A stretch of 64,000 bases of DNA from Cellulomonas taurus (GCF_012931845.1 NZ_CP051884.1:1798001-1862000), one strand, 5' to 3'. Shown: positions 17,570 to 25,977, counted from the first letter of the stretch. Notes: generated by a model from the letters alone, not told the origin. Translations and numbers: made by a program.

Positions 17570-17602
17570 CCGGACGGGGCGCGGGGATGGCGCCCCGTCC
17601 GG
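17570..17602 (-). terminator. Stem-loop between binding-protein and permease genes
   Basis: Perfect 13-bp arms CCGGACGGGGCGC / GCGCCCCGTCCGG with a 7-base loop, five bases after the binding-protein stop. A similar hairpin between malE and malF in enterobacteria stabilises the malE message and lowers downstream expression; partial termination is the alternative. Confidence 0.6.
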
Positions 17603-17607
17603 GTGGA

Positions 17608-18852
17608 TCAGCCGCCGATCGCGGTCTGGATGCTGCCGACCGCGCCGGTCCAGGTGGCCTGCGGGTCCTCCCCCTTGATCAGCGCGATCTGCGCCGCGTT
17701 CCAGAAGTCCCAGACCGCGCCCATCTCCGGGATGTTCGGCATCGGGACGCCGTTCTGCGCCGAGGCGATGAACCCGGCGATGATCGGGTCGTCGGCGACC
17801 TCCTCGGCCACCGCGGTCAGCGCCGGGATGCGCGGGTCGGCGTCGTAGAGCGCCTGCTGCGCCTCGTCGGTCGCCACGTAGTTGGCCAGGAACTCGTTGG
17901 CCAGCAGCGCGTTCTTGGACTGCGCCGACAGGTAGAAGCCCTGCACCCCGACGAAGGGCGAGGCGGTCTCGCCACCGGCGGACGGGATCGGGTTCACCGC
18001 GACGTTCACGCCGGCGTCCTGGAAGGTCGGGATCGTCCACGGACCCTGCACGATGAACGGCGACTGTCCGGTGGCGAACAGCTCGTTGCCGATGTCGTAG
18101 TCCACCGTGTCGGTGAAGTACCCGGTGCCCGCGGCACCGTTGTCGTGGATCCACTGCGCGTAGGCCACGCCGGCGTCACCGGCCATGCCGACCTCGCTGG
18201 TGTACGACCCGTCGGTGTCCTGCACGAACACCGGCGCCCCGAAGGACGTCTGGAAGGCGTAGGAGGTGTACATGTCACCCTCGGCGCCGTTGGTGTAGAG
18301 GATGAACGGCCGGTCACCGAACCCGGCGTCGGTCGCCATCTGGATCATCTCGTCCCAGGTGGTCGGCGCCGTGTCCCCCACCAGGTCGGTGTTCTGGATC
18401 AGCGCCACCGACTCCTGGGCGTAGGGCAGCGCGTACAGCTGACCGTCGTAGGTGAACGCCTCCAGGGTCACCGGCTCGAAGTCGGCCGCCCGGTCGGCCA
18501 GGTCCAGGGTGTCCACCACGCCGGACTCGACGAACTCGCCCAGCCAGTCGTGCGCACCCACGGTGATGTCCGGCCCCTCACCGGTCGGCACCTGGGACAG
18601 GAAGTCGGCGCGCAGGTCCTCGAAGTTCTTCTGCACGATCGTCACCGTCGCGCCGGTGTCCGCCTCGAAGTCGGCGGCGGCGTTCTTGATCGCCTCGGCC
18701 CGCTCGGCATCGGACCAGATCACCAGCTCGGCACCCGAACCGTCCGAGCCACCGGCGCTGCTGGACTCGGGGGTGTCGCCACCGCCGCCGCAGGCCGCCA
18801 GGAGGGTCATCGTCGCCACAGCGGCGAGGCCCACTGCGAAGTTTCTCCGCAT
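17608..18852 (-). CDS. Sugar-binding lipoprotein of ABC importer, MalE/GanS-like
   Basis: 414 residues. Signal peptide with lipobox LAAC, lipidated cysteine C21, followed by a glycine/serine linker. Solute-binding fold of cluster B sugar-binding proteins: ELVIWSDAERAEAIKNAA start, ILYTNGAEGDMYTSYAFQTS and a C-terminal WDFWNAAQIALIKGE segment typical of maltose/galactan-oligosaccharide binders. Start ATG has GGAAGGA about ten bases upstream; an earlier in-frame open stretch lacks a signal sequence. Lies 83 bases after the GH42 gene and is followed by a stem-loop that may keep its level above that of the permeases. Confidence 0.93.
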   Translation of the reverse strand: MRRNFAVGLAAVATMTLLAACGGGGDTPESSSAGGSDGSGAELVIWSDAERAEAIKNAAADFEADTGATVTIVQKNFEDLRADFLSQVPTGEGPDITVGAHDWLGEFVESGVVDTLDLADRAADFEPVTLEAFTYDGQLYALPYAQESVALIQNTDLVGDTAPTTWDEMIQMATDAGFGDRPFILYTNGAEGDMYTSYAFQTSFGAPVFVQDTDGSYTSEVGMAGDAGVAYAQWIHDNGAAGTGYFTDTVDYDIGNELFATGQSPFIVQGPWTIPTFQDAGVNVAVNPIPSAGGETASPFVGVQGFYLSAQSKNALLANEFLANYVATDEAQQALYDADPRIPALTAVAEEVADDPIIAGFIASAQNGVPMPNIPEMGAVWDFWNAAQIALIKGEDPQATWTGAVGSIQTAIGG

Positions 18853-18935
18853 CTTGCTGTCCTTCCGACGTCGGGCCGCCTCGTCGCGGCCCTCACTGCC
18901 CACGGCGCCTCGTCGCGCCGCGGGGTACTGCCGCG

Positions 18936-20945
18936 TCATGCCGGTCCGCCTGCGCGATCACCCCCCGCACGGACGACCGCCGTCGCGCCCGCCGCCAGCC
19001 GGAGACCGTCGACCTCCGCACCGGAGATCAGCTCGGTCCCGGCCAGGTCCAGCCGCACGTCCTGGTCCCGGTGGTTCACCGCCACCAGGTAGTCATGGGT
19101 CTCGCCGTGCCGGGTGATCACCTCGACCCCCTCCGGCCGGCCCGGCGGCACGATCCCGGCATCGGCGTAGACCGCCGCGACCACCGGGGCCAGCGCCTCG
19201 ACCGACAGCGCGGTGCTGACGTACCAGCCGGTGCCCGACCCGTGGGTGTGCCGGGTGATCGCCGCCATCCCGTCCGCCGGACCGCCCCGGTACACGCCGC
19301 GGGTCTCGGCCCCGTCCAGCACCAGGTGTTCGGCCCAGACCTCGGTGGGCAGCCGCTCACCGGCGAGTTCCACCTCCGCGGCACCCCGGATCGGGAGGAA
19401 CTCCTCGGTCGCCACCCCGAGCACCGTGCGCAACGGGGTGCCGAAGCCGCCCGGGTGCACGGCGTCGTACTCGTCCACCACCGCGGCGAAGCAGGACACC
19501 AGCAGCGTCCCGCCCTCGGCGACGTAGCCGGTGAGGTTCTTCGCCGCCGCGTCGGTCACCAGATACGACGCCGGTGCGACCACCAGCCGGTAGCCGGACA
19601 GGTCGTCCTCCGGGTGGGCGAAGTCGACGGTCACGCCGTCCCGCCACAGCCGCTCGTAGTAGGTCCGCATCCGCTCGCGGAAGCCGAGCCGGTCCGACGG
19701 TCGCCACTCCAGCTCCTGCGCCCACAGCGACTCCCAGTCGTAGAGCACCGCGACCTGCGGCCGCACCCGCGACCCGGCGACCTCGGCCAACGACCCCAGC
19801 GTGGACCCCAGCTCGACCACCTCGCGGAACACCCGGGACCCGGTCCCGGCGTGCGGCAGCATCGCGGAGTGGAACTTCTCCGCGCCGGAGCGCGAAGCGC
19901 GCCACTGGAAGAACAGGATCCCGTCCGCCCCCCGGCCCAGGTGGGTCAGCGCGTTGCGCCGCATCTCCCCCGGACGCTTGGCGATGTTGTGCCCCTGCCA
20001 GTTCACCGCCGAGGTGGAGTGCTCCATCAGCACCCAGGGCTTGCCCCGGGCCACCGACCGGGTCAGGTCGGCCGACAGCGCCAGACCGATGTGCGCCTCC
20101 GGGTCCGGCGACCACAGGTAGTGGTCGTCCGAGACGATGTCCACCTCCCGCGCCCACCGCCACAGGTCGGTGTTGTAGGACTGGTGGGCCATGAAGTTCG
20201 TGGTGATCGGCTGGCGCGCGTGCGCCCGGATCGCGTCCCGCTCGGCGATGAAGCAGGCCCGCATCTGGTGGTCGGTGAACCGCGCGAAGTCCAGCTGCTG
20301 CGCCGGGTTCGCCGTCGACGCCGTGGCGGCCGGTGCCCCGACGTGCTCCCACTCCCCGTACACCTGACCCCAGAACGCGGTGCCCCAGGCGGCGTTCAGC
20401 GCGTCCAGCGACCCGTACCGCTCGCGCAGCCAGTCGCGGAACGCGGCCACCGACTGCGGCGAGTAGTCGTCGCTGACCGGTGCGCCGTACTCGTTGTGCA
20501 CGTGCCACATCACCACCGCCGCATGCTCGGCATAGCGCTGCGCCAGTTCCCCCGCGATCCGGGTCGCCGCCCGCCGGTACGCGGCCGAGCTCGGCGACAC
20601 CATCCCGCGCGAACCGGGTCCGATCACCACACCGTCCCGGGTCACCACCCGGCTGTCCGGGTAGGTGGCGTAGAACCAGGCAGGCGGTGCCGCGGTCGGC
20701 GTCCCGAGGTCGACCGCGATCCCGTTCGCGTGCAACAGGTCGAGCACCTCGTCCAGCCAGCCGAAGTCGAACTCCCCCTCGCGCGGCTCGAGCATCGCCC
20801 AGGAGAAGATGCCGACGCTGACCAGGTTCACCCCGGCCTCGCGCATCAGCGCCACGTCCTCGTCCCAGACGTGGCGGGGCCACTGTTCGGGGTTGTAGTC
20901 GCCGCCGTAGGAGATCCCCGGGGTCGGCCAAGTCCACTCGCTCAT
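18936..20945 (-). CDS. Beta-galactosidase, GH42
   Basis: 669 residues, cytoplasmic (no signal). GH42 TIM barrel: starts SYGGDYNPEQWPRHVWDEDV, acid/base E152 in WHVHNEYG, nucleophile E308 in VLMEHSTSAVNW. Followed by the trimerisation domain (about 395-600) and a short beta C-terminal domain. Hydrolyses terminal beta-galactose from imported galacto-oligosaccharides. First gene of the operon; AGGGAG precedes the ATG. Two copies of a 15-bp sequence GTGCACGGTCACAGT in inverted orientation lie in its upstream region and look like LacI-family operators. Confidence 0.95.
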   Translation of the reverse strand: MSEWTWPTPGISYGGDYNPEQWPRHVWDEDVALMREAGVNLVSVGIFSWAMLEPREGEFDFGWLDEVLDLLHANGIAVDLGTPTAAPPAWFYATYPDSRVVTRDGVVIGPGSRGMVSPSSAAYRRAATRIAGELAQRYAEHAAVVMWHVHNEYGAPVSDDYSPQSVAAFRDWLRERYGSLDALNAAWGTAFWGQVYGEWEHVGAPAATASTANPAQQLDFARFTDHQMRACFIAERDAIRAHARQPITTNFMAHQSYNTDLWRWAREVDIVSDDHYLWSPDPEAHIGLALSADLTRSVARGKPWVLMEHSTSAVNWQGHNIAKRPGEMRRNALTHLGRGADGILFFQWRASRSGAEKFHSAMLPHAGTGSRVFREVVELGSTLGSLAEVAGSRVRPQVAVLYDWESLWAQELEWRPSDRLGFRERMRTYYERLWRDGVTVDFAHPEDDLSGYRLVVAPASYLVTDAAAKNLTGYVAEGGTLLVSCFAAVVDEYDAVHPGGFGTPLRTVLGVATEEFLPIRGAAEVELAGERLPTEVWAEHLVLDGAETRGVYRGGPADGMAAITRHTHGSGTGWYVSTALSVEALAPVVAAVYADAGIVPPGRPEGVEVITRHGETHDYLVAVNHRDQDVRLDLAGTELISGAEVDGLRLAAGATAVVRAGGDRAGGPA

Positions 20946-20966
20946 GCTGTGTCGCTCCCTTGCGAT

Positions 20967-20985
20967 GCTGTGCACGGTCACAGTA
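20967..20985. promoter_or_regulatory. LacI-type operator, proximal copy
   Basis: On the leftward strand this reads CTGTGACCGTGCACAG, a dyad with five perfect bases per arm and a central CG. It starts about 22 bases upstream of the GH42 start codon and is repeated in inverted orientation 65 bp further upstream. Confidence 0.65.
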
Positions 20986-21034
20986 CGCGGATGAGCTGGC
21001 ATGGTGGGAAGTGGGCGATTGTGTTCGTTATGGG

Positions 21035-21051
21035 ACTGTGACCGTGCACGG
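21035..21051. promoter_or_regulatory. LacI-type operator, distal copy
   Basis: ACTGTGACCGTGCAC at 21035-21049 is the exact reverse complement of 20970-20984. The dyad has one mismatch in the outer right arm. Two sites 65 bp centre to centre (about six helical turns) would allow looping by a tetramer or cooperative repression of the galactan operon. Confidence 0.6.
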
Positions 21052-21169
21052 TGCAGGTGGCCGACAACGGGATTCCCGTCGTCGGCGCCGCTCCGGACGC
21101 GCGCGACGGCAACCTGTTAGCCGGCGCGCACCGTGCAGTGTCCGGTGCCTGGTGTCCGGCGGCGGCGCG

Positions 21170-21676
21170 TCAGTCCGTGCGGATCACCCGCACCGGTCCC
21201 TCGTCCGCCCCCGGGGCCTGGAACCCGGCCAGGTGTCCGTCCATCCGCTCCCCGGTCACCGGGAGGTCATCCGGGCCCGCCCCGCCGCGTGCCGCCACCC
21301 GCGCCCGCATCGTCGCCTCCGACGCCACCAGGTGATGCACCACCGGCACCACCCCGGGCGCCGCCAGCACCGCCCGGTACCGATCACGAGACGCCCGCGA
21401 CCAGAAGCTGGTGTCGACGACCACCCGCTGCCCGGCGCCGACCGCCGCGAGCATCCGGTCCTGGATCAGCGCGTGCACCCGATCAGCCACCGCCGCCGAC
21501 ACCGGGTGCTCCCGATACCCGCACTCCCAGGCCAACCGGTCGAAGGACAGCCAGAGGTAGCCGCGTGCCGCCAGCCGGGCAGCATGGGTCGACTTGCCCG
21601 CACCGGCCGGCCCGCAGACCAGCACCACCCGCTCGTCGAGGTCGCTGGACCCCGGCTCCGCCGTCGACCCGTCCAT
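21170..21676 (-). CDS. P-loop kinase-like ATPase (AAA_33 type)
   Basis: 168 residues. Walker A GPAGAGKST (22-30) close to the N terminus, then FDRLAWE and VVVDTSFWSRASRDRYR, the layout of small phosphotransferases of the zeta-toxin/Chloramphenicol-phosphotransferase-like group. Substrate unknown. It begins one base after the stop of the F420-type protein gene upstream, so the two are one transcript. No antitoxin-like gene is adjacent, so a toxin role is not supported. About 490 bases upstream of it on the same strand is the TetR gene region; downstream is the GH42 operator region. Confidence 0.75.
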   Translation of the reverse strand: MDGSTAEPGSSDLDERVVLVCGPAGAGKSTHAARLAARGYLWLSFDRLAWECGYREHPVSAAVADRVHALIQDRMLAAVGAGQRVVVDTSFWSRASRDRYRAVLAAPGVVPVVHHLVASEATMRARVAARGGAGPDDLPVTGERMDGHLAGFQAPGADEGPVRVIRTD

Positions 21677-21677
21677 C

Positions 21678-22076
21678 TCAGCCCCGCGTCACCCGCAGGA
21701 TCACCCGATCCCCCGGTTTGCGCTGTACCCGGCGCACCAGCCGCTCGAAGCCCAGCACCAGCGCCACCTGCACCCCGTACTTCCTCCGCAGCGCGGCCGT
21801 CGCCTCCGGCAGCGCCCGGTCCGACCCGGCGATCACCGCGCGCGCGTCCACCGTCACCGCGCCCTCGGCCACCTTCCCGAACCGGTCGCACGGCCGCAGC
21901 CGCACCCGCTGGTCGTGGCGCAGCCGCCTCACCTTCCCGGTCGACGCCTCCGAGGTGACCACGAGCGCGTCGCCCTCCGGAGCGATCCACACCGGCGTCG
22001 ACACCGGGTCGCCGTTGCGCCGGTACGTGGTCAGCGAGACGAAGCGCGCCTGGGCGATGGTGCTCCACGGATCCAT
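21678..22076 (-). CDS. PPOX-class F420-dependent enzyme, Rv1155-like
   Basis: 132 residues, split-barrel flavin/deazaflavin fold. Opening segment FVSLTTYRRNGDPVSTPVWIAPEGD and STGKVRRLRHDQRVRLRPCDR are typical of the TIGR03666 group that binds F420 or FMN. In mycobacteria relatives reduce or bind F420 and biliverdin-type compounds. Reads through into the P-loop kinase gene. ATG start at 22076; weak upstream Shine-Dalgarno. Cofactor identity cannot be decided from sequence alone. Confidence 0.82.
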   Translation of the reverse strand: MDPWSTIAQARFVSLTTYRRNGDPVSTPVWIAPEGDALVVTSEASTGKVRRLRHDQRVRLRPCDRFGKVAEGAVTVDARAVIAGSDRALPEATAALRRKYGVQVALVLGFERLVRRVQRKPGDRVILRVTRG

Positions 22077-22131
22077 CGGCTCACGGTAGTGCTGGTCACC
22101 CCCGCACGCCCCCGCTGTCGAGCGGGCTCGC

Positions 22132-22851
22132 TCAGGCGGGCTCGCCGTCGGGCAGCCGCCGGGCGTGCTCGCCCAGCACCCCGTCGATCAGCACGTCGAT
22201 CGCCCATCCGGCCCGCGCCCCCGGGCTCCCGACGGTGAACAGCTCCGGACCGGTCGCCGCGAGCAACGGGTGCCGGGTCGGGTCGGCGGCGGCCAGCGTC
22301 GCTTCCAGGTCGGTCAGCTCCTGGCCGTCCACCGCAGCGTGCGCCGCCCATTCGACCGCCGACGCGGTGGCGTGCTGCAGCAGCAGGTCGACCGCCCGTG
22401 CCGCGACCGGGGCGTCCAGGCCGAGGTCGCCGAGCAGACGGAGCAGGAGTTCGAGCAGATCCAGGTAGTGCGGCCCCTCCGGCCAGGTGACCAGTGCGGC
22501 CTGGGCGAGCGCCGGCTGTCCGGCGAGCAGGTGGGTGTAGTCGCCGATCACCCGGTGCAGTCGTGCCCGGGCGGACTCCTGGCCGTCCCAGTCCAGATCG
22601 AGTTCGGCCAGGTGCCGGTCGATCAGCAGCGCGTTCAGCTCGGTGATGTTGCGGACGTACACGTAGAGCGAGGCGGGGCCGGTGTCCAGTGCCGTCGCCA
22701 GTCGGCGCATCGTCACCGCCTTCGCGCCCTCGTTCCGCATCAGGTCCATCGCCGTGTCGACGATCCCGGCACGGGACAGCGGGGGCTTGGCGGGGCGGTC
22801 GCGGCGGCTCACCGGTTCAGGGCGCTTCACCCGCCCGATCCTACGCACCAT
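22132..22851 (-). CDS. TetR-family repressor
   Basis: 239 residues from the ATG at 22851. HTH region: IVDTAMDLMRNEGAKAVTMR then RLATALDTGPASLYVYVRN; the C-terminal part resembles the TetR_C tetracycline-repressor-like ligand domain. Divergent from a 14-segment MFS exporter. A perfect 14-bp palindrome lies between them. A TAGGAT -10 (22838-22843) is followed seven bases later by an in-frame GTG at 22830, so a leaderless form starting there (232 residues) is an equally good model. Inferred role: drug-responsive repressor of the exporter and itself. Confidence 0.88.
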   Translation of the reverse strand: MVRRIGRVKRPEPVSRRDRPAKPPLSRAGIVDTAMDLMRNEGAKAVTMRRLATALDTGPASLYVYVRNITELNALLIDRHLAELDLDWDGQESARARLHRVIGDYTHLLAGQPALAQAALVTWPEGPHYLDLLELLLRLLGDLGLDAPVAARAVDLLLQHATASAVEWAAHAAVDGQELTDLEATLAAADPTRHPLLAATGPELFTVGSPGARAGWAIDVLIDGVLGEHARRLPDGEPA

Positions 22852-22880
22852 TGCATCCTGACGAACGCGTTCGTTACGAT
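22851..22880 (+). promoter_or_regulatory. MFS promoter with TetR operator
   Basis: -35 TTGCAT (22851-22856), 18-bp spacer, -10 TACGAT (22875-22880). The spacer holds the perfect palindrome ACGAACGCGTTCGT (22861-22874). The same palindrome overlaps the -35 position of a leftward promoter with -10 TAGGAT for the tetR gene, so one bound dimer would block both. Confidence 0.7.
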
Positions 22881-22907
22881 GCCGTTCGTCCCGATTGAGG
22901 AGTTCCC

Positions 22908-24326
22908 ATGACCACCACCCAGACCCCCGCGACGCCCCGCTTCGTGTCCAACCGGACCGTGTGGCTCACGCTGATCGTCGTCCTGCTCGCCGACGCGATG
23001 GACCTGATCGACTCGACCATCACCAACATCGCCGCCCCGTCGATCGTCACCGACCTCGGCGCCGACGACAGCCTGATCAAATGGCTCGGCGCCGCCTACG
23101 CCCTGGCCCTCGGTTCCCTGCTGGTGCTCGGCGGCCGCCTCGGTGACCGCTTCGGCCAGCGCCGCACCTTCCTGCTCGGGATGACCGGCTTCATCCTGGC
23201 CTCGGCCGCCGCCGGGTGCGCCGGGTCGCCCGGACTGCTGGTCGCCGCCCGCGCTCTGCAAGGCATCTTCGGCGCGCTGCTGATCCCGCAGGGCATGGCG
23301 ATCATGTCGGCGACCTTCCCGAAGCCGATGCTGCAGAAGGCGTTCAGCGTGTTCGCGCCGATGCTCGGGGTGTTCGCGGTCGCCGGACCGATCCTCGGCG
23401 GCGTGCTGATCGACGCCGACCTGTTCGGCCTGTCCTGGCGGCCGATCTTCCTGATCAACGTGCTGCTCGGCGGCGTCGCCCTGGTGATGGCCGTCCGCTA
23501 CCTGCCCGCCGTCCCGGCCCACCCGCACGCCCGGATCGACGTGCTGGGCAGCGTGCTGCTGGTGATCGCCCTGTTCGGCGTCCTCTACGGCCTGATCGAG
23601 GGCTCGGGCACCGGCTGGGGTGCGCTGTCCATCACCGCCATCGTGGTCGGGGTGGGAGTCTTCGCCGGATTCGTCTGGCGGCAGGCGCGGAGCACCGACC
23701 CGCTGCTGCCCCGCAGCCTGCTGGCGAACCGCGGGTTCACCGCCGGCCTGGTCGTCGGGCTGCTGGTCTTCGCGGGGTTCAGCGGGCTGATGTACGTCAT
23801 CTCGCTGTTCTTCCAGTTCGGCCTCGGCTACAGCCCGACCCAGACGTCGTTGAACCTGATCCCGCTCACCGTCGGCATCATGGCCGGGTCCGGCGTCGCC
23901 GCCGCGCTGATCGTCAAGCTCGCCCGCCGCCTGGTGGTGCTCGGCCTGGTCGCCGTCCTGGCCGGTGTCGCCGTCCTGCTGGTCCTGGTGCAGACCGTCG
24001 GTCTGGACATCACCTGGTGGCAGAGCGCCATCGCCACCCTGCTGATGGGTCTCGGGGCGGGCATCTGCTTCAGCTCGATCTTCAACACCGCCCTCGGCGA
24101 CGTCGACCCGGAGGAGGCCGGTTCGGCCAGCGGCTCGCTCAGCGCCGTCCAGCAGGTCGCCAACGGCATCGGTTCCGCCCTGGTCACCAGCGTCTTCCTC
24201 GCCCAGCTGCCCCACGGCGACATCTCCGCGGTGACCGTCACCCTGGTCGTCCTGCTCGGCCTGATCGGTGCCTGCCTGCTCGCGGTGCCGCTGCTGCCCA
24301 CCCGGGCGGTCGCCGACGTGGACTGA
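22908..24326 (+). CDS. MFS exporter, DHA2 (14-TMS) family
   Basis: 472 residues, about 14 membrane segments. Motif A variant GGRLGDRFGQRRTFL between segments 2 and 3; LLADAMDLIDSTITNIAAPSI at segment 1 carries the DHA2 motif D1; motif C GPILGGVLID follows segment 5. Family members export drugs, dyes and antibiotics by proton antiport. GAGGAG lies just before the ATG. Controlled by the divergent TetR gene through the palindrome in its promoter. Substrate not predictable. Confidence 0.93.
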   Translation: MTTTQTPATPRFVSNRTVWLTLIVVLLADAMDLIDSTITNIAAPSIVTDLGADDSLIKWLGAAYALALGSLLVLGGRLGDRFGQRRTFLLGMTGFILASAAAGCAGSPGLLVAARALQGIFGALLIPQGMAIMSATFPKPMLQKAFSVFAPMLGVFAVAGPILGGVLIDADLFGLSWRPIFLINVLLGGVALVMAVRYLPAVPAHPHARIDVLGSVLLVIALFGVLYGLIEGSGTGWGALSITAIVVGVGVFAGFVWRQARSTDPLLPRSLLANRGFTAGLVVGLLVFAGFSGLMYVISLFFQFGLGYSPTQTSLNLIPLTVGIMAGSGVAAALIVKLARRLVVLGLVAVLAGVAVLLVLVQTVGLDITWWQSAIATLLMGLGAGICFSSIFNTALGDVDPEEAGSASGSLSAVQQVANGIGSALVTSVFLAQLPHGDISAVTVTLVVLLGLIGACLLAVPLLPTRAVADVD

Positions 24327-24367
24327 CCCGCACGCGGTCGGCCCCGCCCGTCGCCTGACGACCCGAC

Positions 24368-24406
24368 CGCGGTCGGCCCGCCCATCACCGGACCGGGCCG
24401 ACCGCG
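24368..24406. terminator. Convergent hairpin terminator
   Basis: 12-bp arms CGCGGTCGGCCC / GGGCCGACCGCG between the exporter stop and the VOC-protein stop. A further direct copy of the left arm sits at about 24334. Confidence 0.65.
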
Positions 24407-24411
24407 TCGTC

Positions 24412-24867
24412 TCACTCCTGGACGTCGATCACCCAGGTCACCCCGAACCGGTCGGTCAGCATCCCGAAGCCCGGGCTCCACGGTGACGCCGCCAGCGGCT
24501 CGACGATCTGCGCGCCCTCCGCCAGCCCGTCCCAGATCGCCTGGACCTCGGCCAGCGACTCCCCGCGCAGCGACAGGAAGAACGACCGGTCGGTGATCGT
24601 CGTCCCGTTCTCCCGCCGCGTCGACCCCGGCTCACCGGCAGCCGATCCCGCCGCTGCCCCCGGGATGTCGTAGGCCATCACCCGGAACCCGTCGGCGCTC
24701 ACCACCTGCCCGAACACCAGCAGCTCCGCACCCGGCAGCTCCCGCGGCATCCCGAAGTCACCGTAGGTGGCGCAGGTCAGCTCGCCGCCCAGCACCGAGC
24801 GGTAGAACTCAAGCGCCGCCCGGGCCGTGCCCGGGAAGTTGAGGTGGGTCGTGGTCGTGATGCTCAT
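24412..24867 (-). CDS. VOC-superfamily (PhnB-like) protein
   Basis: 151 residues. Begins MSITTTTHLNFPGTARAALEF and has FYRSVLGGEL, the start of a PhnB/3-demethylubiquinone-methyltransferase-like glyoxalase fold; the C-terminal WSPGFGMLTDRFGVTWVI is the usual metal-site strand of this subgroup. Such proteins are often of unknown activity. ATG at 24867 was chosen over an in-frame GTG/ATG upstream because family members begin at this point. Divergent from a WYL regulator, with inverted repeats between, suggesting control by it. Confidence 0.85.
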   Translation of the reverse strand: MSITTTTHLNFPGTARAALEFYRSVLGGELTCATYGDFGMPRELPGAELLVFGQVVSADGFRVMAYDIPGAAAGSAAGEPGSTRRENGTTITDRSFFLSLRGESLAEVQAIWDGLAEGAQIVEPLAASPWSPGFGMLTDRFGVTWVIDVQE

Positions 24868-24912
24868 GGCAAGCCCTTCGTCGCTGGGCCGCCGACTGCC
24901 GACGACCACGGG

Positions 24913-24952
24913 ACCACCCTCCAGGTGGTAGCGGACAGCTCCGGTCCGCTAC
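24913..24952. promoter_or_regulatory. Inverted repeats between VOC gene and WYL regulator
   Basis: GTAGCGGAC (24928-24936) and GTCCGCTAC (24944-24952) form a perfect 9-bp dyad with a 7-base centre; ACCACC/GGTGGT (24913-24929) forms a second small dyad next to it. Candidate binding site of the WYL-family protein encoded 20 bases to the right. Confidence 0.5.
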
Positions 24953-24971
24953 TGCCTGCCACACTGCTCCG

Positions 24972-25970
24972 GTGACCGGAACCCCGACCCGCCTGCTGAC
25001 CCTGCTGTCGCTGCTCCAGGCCCGCCGCGACTGGTCCGGCCCCGCCCTCGCCGACCGCCTCGCCGTCACCACCCGCACCGTGCGCCGCGACGTCGACCGG
25101 CTGCGCGACCTCGGCTACACCATCACCGCCGTCAAAGGCCCCGACGGTGGCTACCGCCTCGGCGCCGGCAGCCAGGTGCCACCCTTGCTGTTCGACGACG
25201 AGCAGACCGTCGCCCTCGCCATCGCCCTGCAGCACACCCGCTCCGCCGGGATCGACCTCGACGAGGCATCCGCCCGCGCCCTGCGCACCGTCCGGCAGGT
25301 ACTACCGCCCCACCTGCGCCACCGACTCGACCAGATCCGGTTCACCGACGCTGGCCCTGCACCCCGCGTCCAGCCGGACATCCTCGAAGCCGTCAGCACC
25401 GCCGTCCAGGCCCACCGCACCCTGACCTTCGACTACGGCGACGACACCACCCGGCCACCCCGCCGCGTCGAACCCCACGCCGTCGCCGCACGGCAGGGCC
25501 GGTGGTACCTGATCGCCTGGGACCTCGGGGCGGACGACTGGCGGGTGTTCCGACTGGACCGGCTCACGCCGAAGTTCGCCGGGGGTCACGCGTTCCCGCC
25601 GCGCGAGCTGCCGGGCGGCGGCGCCGAGGAGTTTCTCGCCGCACGGTTCCGGGGATCGGACAGCGGCAGTGCGTGGCCGTGCGTGGGCGAGGTGCTGATC
25701 GACCTGCCCGCCGAGCGGGTCGCGCCGTTCCTCGAAGACGGGGTGCTGGAGGTGGTGTCCGAGGGGCGGTGCCGGGTGCGGGTGGGGTCGTGGTCGTGGG
25801 CGGGAGTGGTGTCCTGGGTGCTGCGGTTCGACGCGGGGTTCGAGGTCGTGGGGCCGGAGGGGCTGGTGGCGGCGGCCCGGGAAGCGGCTGATCGGCTCGG
25901 GGCTGCGGTACCCGCCGAGTCCGCGGTGCCTGCCGGGCGTGCGGCACCTGCCAGGCCTGTCGCCGGATGA
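24972..25970 (+). CDS. WYL-domain transcriptional regulator (YafY/DeoR-type HTH)
   Basis: 332 residues. N-terminal HTH: RLLTLLSLLQARRDWSGPAL then ADRLAVTTRTVRRDVDRLRD (about 7-47), followed by the GYTITAVKGPDGGYRLG wing. The WYL domain (about 140-215) includes GRWYLIAWDL and WRVFRLDRL; C-terminal WCX region to about 310, then an alanine/proline-rich tail. GTG start. WYL proteins sense nucleic acids or small ligands; when paired with a single divergent VOC gene they usually control it. Ends seven bases before the stop of the convergent immunity-like gene. Confidence 0.88.
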   Translation: MTGTPTRLLTLLSLLQARRDWSGPALADRLAVTTRTVRRDVDRLRDLGYTITAVKGPDGGYRLGAGSQVPPLLFDDEQTVALAIALQHTRSAGIDLDEASARALRTVRQVLPPHLRHRLDQIRFTDAGPAPRVQPDILEAVSTAVQAHRTLTFDYGDDTTRPPRRVEPHAVAARQGRWYLIAWDLGADDWRVFRLDRLTPKFAGGHAFPPRELPGGGAEEFLAARFRGSDSGSAWPCVGEVLIDLPAERVAPFLEDGVLEVVSEGRCRVRVGSWSWAGVVSWVLRFDAGFEVVGPEGLVAAAREAADRLGAAVPAESAVPAGRAAPARPVAG

Positions 25971-25977
25971 TCGACGC

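Noticed and set aside
21170..21676. Zeta-type toxin of a toxin-antitoxin pair
   Set aside because: Walker A kinase fold fits, but the adjacent gene is an F420-type protein, not an antitoxin.
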